20,645 nucleotides of DNA, from positions 1-20,645 of IMG/VR virus record IMGVR_UViG_3300008448_000831. One strand, written 5' to 3'. The notes beneath the pieces are model-generated. The model did not search any database. It was not told where the DNA came from and was given only the letters and a program-made list of their open reading frames with translations. Of this stretch, positions 14,793 through 20,645 are shown in pieces (within the stretch, counting starts at the first letter, position 1; the number at the start of each line of letters is the position of its first letter). This DNA is from a virus. Both the position numbers and the translations under genes were made by a program.

Positions 14793-16139
14793 TTATATTG
14801 AATATCTAATAATTACTAAACCTGAACCACCATTACCTGATGTTCCTGTATCGCTTGCGCCACCTGAACCTGAACCAGTATTTGCAGTTGCACTTGCAGA
14901 AGCGGTTGCTGAGCCAGCGGTTGCGCCTCCTGAACCTGCTGAACCTATTGTAGCGTAACTACCACCACCACCAGCACCACCACCACCAGCAATATAACCA
15001 CTAACACCTAATCCAGTTACAGTCAATGCAGCAGATAAAGAACCCCAGTTTGTTACTGAGTTTGTTCCAGCACCACCATTACCACCAGTAGATCCTGAAC
15101 CTGATGTACCAGCACCTCCAGCACCTCCACCACCACCAGCAGGATAATATGGAGCAGAATTTGAACCTCCACCGCCAGCATTTCCTTGACCTGATGTAGC
15201 AGCACCGCCACTTACTCTTGTTCCGCCACCTGAGCCACCATCTGCATTAAGGGTTGCTGTTCCTCTACCTCCACCTACGGCAGCAGTTAAACTGCCAAAT
15301 TGTGAGTTAGAGCCACTATTGCCTTCTTGTCTTTTGGTTGCAAGACCAGCGCCGCCTGCTCCAATAGTTGCTGTGTAAGCAGTGCCGTTAGCTAATGACT
15401 GTGATGCAAATGCAATAACACCACCTGCACCTCCGCCTCCTGAAACATCTGCACCACCAGATCCACCACCTGCTACTACAAGTACGTCTGCAGAAAAAGT
15501 TTTTGCAGGAGTAAATGTTCCTGATGACAAGAAAGCGTGGTACCAGTATGTTCCATCGGTTTCAATAATATCGCCACCTGTTGCGTATGGGGCTATAGTA
15601 GGAGTATCTCCAAGTTTTGCTACTCCGTATAGCGAGAAAGATGAGTATTGTTGAAAAACTCTATTAAAACTTGTTCCTTGATCGAGTGCGCTTAAAGTTA
15701 TAGATGTAATTGCTGCAGTGTTTGCTAATTGACCTGACATTAATGTAATAAATCCATCGCTAGTGCTATTTGTTTCAACTACATTATCGATAGAAACTGT
15801 TTTAAAGTTAGAACTTGTATAATTTGGAATATAAACCTCTGTATTGTCCCATTGACTATTAGTAGATGTAGAACCACTAAGCGCATAAAGCAAATTAGAT
15901 ACACCAGCATAAGAAGCTAGTGTGCTTGTTCCGCTACCTCCTAAAAATTTTTGTTGGTAATTAGTAGTAGAACTATTAAACTGAATTGCTGTATATCCTA
16001 CATTGGTTTGATTAGATTTTACTGACATCTTTAAAACTAAATCGGTATATCCAGATTGTGGAATATTTGAAAATACTACACTAGACGCACCTGCTGCGCC
16101 TACTACAATTTTTTCTAATAAAATATAATTTGCTGTCAT
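14793..16139 (-). CDS. Two-domain adhesin: jelly-type domain + Gly-rich domain (third copy)
   Basis: A 448-residue protein. N-terminal domain (1-175): 'SSVVFSNIPQSGYTDLVLKM', 'TEVYIPNYTSSNFKTVSIDN', 'MSGQLANTAAITSITLSA', 'FSLYGVAKLG'. The linker 'TPTIAPYATGGDIIETDG' leads to 'YWYHAFLSSGTFTP', 'ADVLVVAGGGSGGAD', 'ATSGQGNAGGGG', 'GTNSVTNW', 'VSGYIAGGGGAGGGG', an Ala/Ser/Thr-rich stretch where the other copies are Gly-rich (GSATASASATANTGSG), and the closing 'GGSGLVIIRYSI'. It lacks a fibre-type leader. The ATG at 16139 has only a weak upstream GGCGG from the end of the preceding gene, so reinitiation after that gene is likely. Confidence 0.85.
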   Translation of the reverse strand: MTANYILLEKIVVGAAGASSVVFSNIPQSGYTDLVLKMSVKSNQTNVGYTAIQFNSSTTNYQQKFLGGSGTSTLASYAGVSNLLYALSGSTSTNSQWDNTEVYIPNYTSSNFKTVSIDNVVETNSTSDGFITLMSGQLANTAAITSITLSALDQGTSFNRVFQQYSSFSLYGVAKLGDTPTIAPYATGGDIIETDGTYWYHAFLSSGTFTPAKTFSADVLVVAGGGSGGADVSGGGGAGGVIAFASQSLANGTAYTATIGAGGAGLATKRQEGNSGSNSQFGSLTAAVGGGRGTATLNADGGSGGGTRVSGGAATSGQGNAGGGGSNSAPYYPAGGGGGAGGAGTSGSGSTGGNGGAGTNSVTNWGSLSAALTVTGLGVSGYIAGGGGAGGGGSYATIGSAGSGGATAGSATASASATANTGSGSGGASDTGTSGNGGSGLVIIRYSI

Positions 16140-16141
16140 AG

Positions 16142-16660
16142 TTATGCCGCCTTAATTCCATATAAAGAAAATGTTGATCCTGTTGTAAAATTAACAGCAG
16201 AAGAATTACTTAATCTTATTGAAGTAATTGCTGCGGTACTTCTCCATAGACCAGCATTTGCACTCATACCTGAATAAGAAGTATTAACTCTTGCTAATAC
16301 TGTTTTATTAATAGCTGTATTTGTATATTGCATAACATTTATAATAGCATTATTTGGTGCAGTAGAAGAACTTGTTGGATATAAAGATGTATAGTAACCA
16401 AAATCAATTCCACTAATTGAGGCTTGGCGTACTCCATACGGAGCGACACCATTTCCTTCTAAAACCACTACTGAGTAATTAGATGCTGTATCTGTATTAA
16501 ACAATATTCTCAAATTAGGAGTACCACTAGCAGAAAACAAATTACTGCCAACAACTACTAAATCAGTATAAGTTTGAGGAATAGAAGTAAAGTTTACACT
16601 AAGTGCTGGCGAACTAAGTGTTGAAGTTGCAATTTCTTCATATGTATTTCCTGCTGGCAT
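16142..16660 (-). CDS. Stand-alone 'LYGIK' jelly-type domain protein
   Basis: At 172 residues this gene is essentially only the shared domain: 'YEEIATSTLSSPALSVNFTS' (about 7-26), IPQTYTDLVVVGSN, LRILFNTDTASNYSVVVLEG, INVMQYTNTAINKTVLARV, AGLWRSTAAITSIRLSN and the end STFSLYGIKAA. It defines the minimal unit of the domain found in seven other genes here, so it is the best reference for structure prediction. It has no leader peptide, connector or spacer modules. It may be a tip subunit bound to the fibre encoded just upstream, or a free-standing head-fibre-like protein. The upstream gene's last codons (YGIKGR-stop) supply GGGGAG 8 nt before its ATG. I know no named family with certainty. Confidence 0.84.
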   Translation of the reverse strand: MPAGNTYEEIATSTLSSPALSVNFTSIPQTYTDLVVVGSNLFSASGTPNLRILFNTDTASNYSVVVLEGNGVAPYGVRQASISGIDFGYYTSLYPTSSSTAPNNAIINVMQYTNTAINKTVLARVNTSYSGMSANAGLWRSTAAITSIRLSNSSAVNFTTGSTFSLYGIKAA

Positions 16661-16662
16661 TA

Positions 16663-17964
16663 TTATCTCCCCTTTATTCCGTACAATGCAACAGTTGAGC
16701 CAGAAGCCCAGTTGCCAGTAGCCATTGTTAAATCAATACGATTGATTGCAGATGTTGACATCCACAAACCAGATTCAAAATCAAGATACCCTACTGAATT
16801 AGTATCATAGCCAGATAAGCTTCTTGAAATTTTATTTTTATTAGTATTAGTGTACTCAAAAACGTCTAATATTGATGCTGATACATTGCTACCTGAATAT
16901 AACAAACCAGAGTATCCTGCAAATGTTATTGCATTTCTGCCTGTTTGTGAACCGCCTCCAGTTGAAGATCCTAAGCTGGTCATTCTGCGGTTAGAATAAT
17001 TTGTTCCTGTGTCAGAGTTAAAGGTCATCCAGCAAGCATATCCATTATTTCCACCGACAACTCTTAACTGTAAATGAGTATAAGTCTGAGGAATAGAAGT
17101 AAAAGAAAGAACAGAAGATGAGCCATTAGCTGTTACGGTAGCAATAGAGTCATAGGCGCCAATTGGTGCCCATGCTTGAGGTGTAACGGAATTGCTTGCA
17201 GAACTTGCTGCTGATGTACCATTTGCATTTGTTGCAGTAACTGTAAACGTATATGCGGTTTCATTTGTTAAACCTGTTATTGTAATAGGCGATGATGATC
17301 CAGAAGCTGTGATACTTCCTGGAGAAGAGGTGACGGTATAACCTGTAATTGATGATCCGCCAGTTGCCCCTGCGGTAAACGGAACTGAAGCTTCTGCGTT
17401 TCCAGAAGTTACAGTTCCAACTGTTGGTGCCTGTGGAACAGTTGTTGCAGTGACTCCTGATGAAGCGGAACTTGCAGAAGATGTTCCATAATTATTTGTA
17501 GCAGTAGCAGTATATGTATATTGTGTGCTAGATTGTAAACCAGTTACAACAAGTGGTGATGTTGATCCTGTTGATGTATAAGAACCTGGTGAGGATGTTA
17601 CTGTATAAGAAGTAGGTAATCCTCCTGTTCCCGCCGAAAATGCAACTGAAGCAGACCCATTGTTGTATGCACGAGATGTGCCAACATTCGTAGCAACTAA
17701 AGAAGTTGGTGCGTTAGGAATAACTCCTATTTGTGACCATCCTAAAGAAGTATATGTTTCTAAATTTCCTGTTTGAGTATTATTATAAATATCACCAATT
17801 GCTGGAGATGCTGGCCTATTTGAAGTATTTCCTCTTGCTGGAAGTGCTGCTATTGCAGCATCTCTATTAGAAACTTCTGTAGCAATAAGAGCAGCCGTTT
17901 CTGCATCCGTCGCCAAAGCTGTGGCGGTGGACAGAACGTTAGCTACATCTCTTGCTCTAGTCAT
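16663..17964 (-). CDS. Fibre with two FN3 domains and C-terminal jelly-type domain
   Basis: A 433-residue protein. The leader MTRARDVANVLSTATALATD belongs to the M(S/T)(R/K)xR(D/N)xA type, followed by the connector 'ARGNTSNRPASPAIGDIYNN' (43-62) and LETYTSLGWSQIG. FN3-like domains lie at about 84-174 (VVTGLQSSTQYTYTATATNN) and 177-262 (TITGLTNETAYTFTVTATNA). The shared C-terminal domain (268-431) shows SFTSIPQTYTHLQLRV, MTFNSDTGTNYSNRR, LDVFEYTNTNKNKISRSLSG, SGLWMSTSAINRIDL and VALYGIKGR. The same plan occurs at 12726-14114 with a different leader. AGGGAG precedes the ATG at 17964. Likely a full-length fibre able to anchor to the virion and bind the host. Confidence 0.86.
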   Translation of the reverse strand: MTRARDVANVLSTATALATDAETAALIATEVSNRDAAIAALPARGNTSNRPASPAIGDIYNNTQTGNLETYTSLGWSQIGVIPNAPTSLVATNVGTSRAYNNGSASVAFSAGTGGLPTSYTVTSSPGSYTSTGSTSPLVVTGLQSSTQYTYTATATNNYGTSSASSASSGVTATTVPQAPTVGTVTSGNAEASVPFTAGATGGSSITGYTVTSSPGSITASGSSSPITITGLTNETAYTFTVTATNANGTSAASSASNSVTPQAWAPIGAYDSIATVTANGSSSVLSFTSIPQTYTHLQLRVVGGNNGYACWMTFNSDTGTNYSNRRMTSLGSSTGGGSQTGRNAITFAGYSGLLYSGSNVSASILDVFEYTNTNKNKISRSLSGYDTNSVGYLDFESGLWMSTSAINRIDLTMATGNWASGSTVALYGIKGR

Positions 17965-17976
17965 TATTACTCCCTA

Positions 17977-20001
17977 TTACGTATATCTTACTATAATTAT
18001 TCCTGAGCCGCCATTACCTGCTTGGCTACCGTTTGCTGGTGCTCCGCCGCCACTGCCAGTATTTGTTATACCAGAAGATGAAGTCAATGTTGCTTGAGAT
18101 GTAGATAGTCTTCCGCCGTCTCCGCCTCCACCTGAACCACCAGTTCCGCCAAATGCTAATGAGTATCCGTCAAGTCCGCCGCCACCTCCGCCGCCTGCAA
18201 TTCTACCACCAGATGTTGCTGTTGACCATCCAGATACTCCAGACATCAGAGAAGAAATTGCTGATAGCCATGTTGAATATGAATTTGTTCCAGCTCCTCC
18301 AGCGTTTGTATTTGCAGTTGATGATGCATTACCTCCAACTGCGCCAGATCCTCCACCGCCACCTCCAGAATAATAGGGATCTGAAGCAAATCCTTGTCCG
18401 CCGTTAAAGCCTTGTGATCCAGTTCCAACTGCAGATGGATTATTGTATGAAGCTCCTCCACCTGAACCTCCATTTTTTCCTGCTGCGGTTGAATCTGCTG
18501 AACCTAATCTTGCACCACCAGCTCCTCCACCATTTGCTGTATTTGAACCAAATACGCTGTTAGAACCATTTTGTGCAGTTGTTCCGCCGTTTTGTCCAGA
18601 CAAACCTGTTGCACCAGCTCCAATAGTTGCAGTAACACCAACACCATTTGATACAGAAAGTGATGAACTATAAACTAATCCTCCAGCGCCTGCGCCACCA
18701 CCACCTGCGCCTGCACCGCCAGCGCCACCACCAGCTATATTTAGAACTTCAACAGATGTAAGTCCAGATGTTGCTGGAGTAAATGTTCCGCTTGAAGAAA
18801 ATACATGATAGGTATGAGATCCAGATCTAATAATAGATCCACCATTTGCTTTAGGCATTGTTAACGAAGATGAAGCAGAACTTGCAGAAGAAGTTCCTAT
18901 TGCATTAGTTGCAGTTACTGTAAATGTGTAAGATGTTCCAGCTGTAAGGCCACTAATTGCAATTGGGGAAGAAGAACCTGTTCCAGTAATATTGCCTGGA
19001 GATGAAGTTACTGTATATCCAGTAATAGCTGAATTTCCATTGCTTGCTGGTGCGGTAAATGCTACAGAAGCAGCGGTTGCAGAAGAAGAAGATACTGCTC
19101 CAATTGTTGGAGCGCCTGGAACTGTTAGGGTCTGCATAGTAAATGTTCTATTTGTTGAGTTTCCTCCAGAATCGGTTGCTGCAATTATAATGCTATAGCT
19201 TGCAGCATTATCTGCTGTAGTTCCACTAATAACACCAGTAGATCCATTTAACGAAATACTTGTAGGGAATGCCCCAGATACAACAGAATAACTTATTGTT
19301 CCTGAATCTGGATCAGTTGCTTGAATTGTTTGTGAGAAAGCTGAGTTTTTTGTTGCATTGTTTAAGGTTGATGAAGTAACCCATGTTGGATTTGATCCAG
19401 CAGTTACACCGTTGGTTAAAGTTGCAGACAATGTTGTAGTTGGATTTGTAACAATTAAATCATATGGTGCATCACCAGTTGCAAATGTATCTGGACGGGT
19501 AACAATAATTGAAGTTGCAGATCCTCTAACTGTTGATTTTGGATTTACTAATGTAGAGTCATCAGACTTTCTAAATCTAACAGTTACATCAGTTGGAAAA
19601 TTTGTTCCAGTAATAGTAGCTGTGTCATCTATAATAGGCAATGATGACGGAGAAACTGTTGTAATTGTTGGAGGAGCCCAATATGCATCTGTTTTAGACT
19701 CTAACCCCTGTGCTTCTGAAAGGAATGTAAACACAATTGCGTCACTTGAATTAGCATTGTTAGTTGTAACATATTTAAATGCATCAGATGCTGTTATTGC
19801 TTTTGCCCCGCCAGTTACATATCCAACATTTGCTCCTGCTGTTGATCCAAGGTATATCTCCAGATCATTATCTGTATTTACTGATTCTATTGAGTAAGTC
19901 CCAGGCGGGAATTCACGAGAAAGAGTAGCAGTTTTAGATCCTCCAGTTAATGTGACAACTGTAAAAGAATCAGTATTTGCTATATTTCTAGCCTTACTCA
20001 T
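17977..20001 (-). CDS. Large modular fibre: IPT/TIG, Ig-like, FN3 and Gly-rich domains
   Basis: At 674 residues this is the longest gene here. Leader MSKARNIAN, then a beta-rich N-terminal domain (10-105) with 'GTYSIESVNTDNDLEIYLGS'. Residues 110-200 are IPT/TIG-like (PTITTVSPSSLPIIDDTATI, then TGTNFPTDVTVRF). Residues 205-290 resemble a putative Ig/cadherin-like He_PIG domain (DPDSGTISYSVVSGAFPTSI; TGVISGTTADNAASYSIIIA). Residues 294-382 are an FN3-like domain (AISGLTAGTSYTFTVTATNA). The Gly-rich domain starts at 385: 'HTYHVFSSSGTFTP', 'VEVLNIAGGGAGG', 'GTNSYSTW', a long variable insert, 'RIAGGGGGGGLDGYS', 'ITNTGSGGG', 'GGSGIIIVRYT'. It lacks the usual RP-SP-GD connector. AAGGAG precedes the ATG. 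Confidence 0.86.
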   Translation of the reverse strand: MSKARNIANTDSFTVVTLTGGSKTATLSREFPPGTYSIESVNTDNDLEIYLGSTAGANVGYVTGGAKAITASDAFKYVTTNNANSSDAIVFTFLSEAQGLESKTDAYWAPPTITTVSPSSLPIIDDTATITGTNFPTDVTVRFRKSDDSTLVNPKSTVRGSATSIIVTRPDTFATGDAPYDLIVTNPTTTLSATLTNGVTAGSNPTWVTSSTLNNATKNSAFSQTIQATDPDSGTISYSVVSGAFPTSISLNGSTGVISGTTADNAASYSIIIAATDSGGNSTNRTFTMQTLTVPGAPTIGAVSSSSATAASVAFTAPASNGNSAITGYTVTSSPGNITGTGSSSPIAISGLTAGTSYTFTVTATNAIGTSSASSASSSLTMPKANGGSIIRSGSHTYHVFSSSGTFTPATSGLTSVEVLNIAGGGAGGAGAGGGGAGAGGLVYSSSLSVSNGVGVTATIGAGATGLSGQNGGTTAQNGSNSVFGSNTANGGGAGGARLGSADSTAAGKNGGSGGGASYNNPSAVGTGSQGFNGGQGFASDPYYSGGGGGGSGAVGGNASSTANTNAGGAGTNSYSTWLSAISSLMSGVSGWSTATSGGRIAGGGGGGGLDGYSLAFGGTGGSGGGGDGGRLSTSQATLTSSSGITNTGSGGGAPANGSQAGNGGSGIIIVRYT

Positions 20002-20010
20002 TATATCTCC

Positions 20011-20220
20011 TTAAGATAGAAGCAGTCTTGCTTCTTCTTCTGTGATTCCAAGTCTTTCTAGAAGTGCCGCTTTTGCTAATGCATCTGCTTCTACTTTTTC
20101 TTCATATTCTTGAATAGCAGCCTGATTATCCAGCCAAGATTGATACTCTTCGTCAGTCATTTCACGAATAATAATTTCATCAGTTTCTGAATTATGCTCT
20201 TTAATTTGTGGTTTAGTCAT
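20011..20220 (-). CDS. Small acidic helical protein (IIREM ... LGITEEEARLLL family)
   Basis: A 69-residue protein. 'IKEHNSETDEIIIREMTDEE' (5-24), a charged helix with a central Trp, and a C-terminal 'LLERLGITEEEARLLLS'. It is the closest relative of the protein at 5531-5746, sharing the order of motifs and both end blocks. The helix-turn-helix-like C-terminus is a type I associate with small proteins next to aquatic-phage fibre genes; the function is not established to my knowledge. The ATG overlaps the stop of the upstream truncated fibre by 1 bp (TAATG) and uses a GGAG from its terminal 'YGVN' codons. Confidence 0.82.
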   Translation of the reverse strand: MTKPQIKEHNSETDEIIIREMTDEEYQSWLDNQAAIQEYEEKVEADALAKAALLERLGITEEEARLLLS

Positions 20221-20645
20221 TAGTTCACTCCATATATTCTAATTGTTCCGCCGTCATAATTACCTGTTGAAACTACCATTGAAAATGTAGTAACAGCAGC
20301 GGTTCCAGTTACTATCTGACCATTGAAAAGAATAGGTGAGCCACCTTCGTTAATCCATCTTTGATTAAAAGTTCCAACTTTTGGATTTACAGCATCTGTG
20401 TAATCATAAATATGAATAGCAGTTTTATTTGTTCCTGAACCATAATTGCCACCATAGTTTTGTGCGTTACCAACTGTTCCTCCTGTGGCATAATAATTAA
20501 CGCCAGTTGCTGCTGCTGCTTGCGTAGCATTGAAAACAAGGTTAGTTGAATTGCATTGGTAGTTAATTGTTGGATTAAAGTTAGAAGTATCAATACCTAA
20601 AATTTCAATATATAGGTGCTTATAGCTTTGACTAATATTGGATAC
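20220..20645 (-). CDS. C-terminal end of a fibre with the jelly-type domain (5' end outside window)
   Basis: An open frame enters from the right edge and ends at TAA (20222-20220). The visible 141 residues read SNISQSYKHLYIEILGIDTS near the edge, then YQCNSTNLVFNAT, TGVNYYATGGTVGN, AIHIYDYTDAVNPKVGTFNQ, ITGTAAVTTFSMVVSTGNYD-like strands and the end GGTIRIYGVN. This is a divergent copy of the shared domain: 'SQSYKHLYIEI' corresponds to 'PQTYTDLVV', and 'IYGVN' to 'LYGIK'. The copy most like it is in 5746-6519. A shorter ORF in another frame over the same bases is a shadow. Leader and shaft cannot be seen. Confidence 0.78.
   Translation of the reverse strand, partial: VSNISQSYKHLYIEILGIDTSNFNPTINYQCNSTNLVFNATQAAAATGVNYYATGGTVGNAQNYGGNYGSGTNKTAIHIYDYTDAVNPKVGTFNQRWINEGGSPILFNGQIVTGTAAVTTFSMVVSTGNYDGGTIRIYGVN

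Noticed and set aside
19358-19897. Long plus-strand ORF of 179 codons
   Set aside because: It lies wholly inside the minus-strand fibre gene with IPT, Ig and FN3 domains; its translation has no recognisable domain.
6519-20001. Collagen-like G-x-y triplet repeats
   Set aside because: The Gly-rich stretches are runs of Gly with Ser/Ala/Asn in irregular spacing, not a steady three-residue period.
20387-20593. Minus-strand ORF of 68 codons near the right edge
   Set aside because: Shadow in another frame. The frame that runs in from the edge to 20220 carries the shared fibre domain.
2448-20645. Diversity-generating retroelement acting on the tips
   Set aside because: No reverse transcriptase, template repeat or C-type-lectin variable region is visible in the window. 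One could lie outside it, but nothing here supports it.
1-20645. tRNA genes, CRISPR arrays, insertion sequences, integrase or attachment sites
   Set aside because: Looked for by eye; no cloverleaf, regularly spaced repeats, transposase motif or target-site duplication was found. A tRNA scan could still be run.

Overview
The window is part of the late (structural) region of a tailed dsDNA phage or prophage (Caudoviricetes). Every gene that can be supported lies on the minus strand, so transcription runs from the right end to the left end. The landmarks are an HK97-type prohead protease (cut by the left edge), a PBSX-type portal protein, and about 18 kb of genes for fibre, adhesin and surface-decoration proteins. 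There is no terminase, major capsid, tail tube, lysis, integrase or replication gene here, so lifestyle cannot be judged. The DNA is AT-rich. Protein types such as the AHFAEVDEN-type 115-residue protein, the 'CQRYYEKSY' fibre and the 'LYGIK' fibre domain are ones I associate with phages of aquatic bacteria. Three genes have no Shine-Dalgarno and have a -10 hexamer 6-8 nt before the ATG, the arrangement of leaderless genes that are common in Actinobacteria. That makes a low-GC aquatic actinobacterium a reasonable but unproven host guess.

Layout in transcription order (right to left). (1) 20645-14793: a truncated fibre, a small acidic protein, then four adhesin genes (IPT/Ig/FN3/Gly-rich; FN3-FN3-jelly domain; stand-alone jelly domain; jelly domain + Gly-rich). 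(2) 14792-9960: a promoter-like gap, a small Ala/Glu-rich protein, the 115-residue protein, then FN3-FN3-jelly and two adjacent jelly + Gly-rich genes. (3) 9959-7903: a gap with two TATAAT boxes, a fibre-shaft protein with an apparently damaged start, a 100-residue beta-rich protein and a probable seven-bladed Asp-box propeller. (4) 7900-5746: a small protein, a Gly-rich fibre and a jelly-domain fibre. (5) 5746-2448: a small acidic protein, a carbohydrate-binding-like fibre, a 54-residue protein and a double-LamG protein. (6) 2447-1: a palindrome and promoter, a 113-residue protein, the portal and the prohead protease.

The striking content is the modular receptor-binding repertoire. One roughly 165-residue domain ending in 'LYG(I/V)K' occurs eight times, sometimes as the C-terminal tip and sometimes as the N-terminal half in front of a Gly-rich domain. 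The Gly-rich domain occurs five times with fixed entry and exit motifs and a variable middle. Genes with fibre-type N-terminal leaders are followed by genes without them, and four of the groups start with a small protein, three or four of which share a related C-terminal motif. Most junctions are 1-bp overlaps or a few nucleotides, and several ribosome-binding sites are encoded by the last codons of the upstream gene, so the block looks translationally coupled. No gap exceeds about 65 bp.
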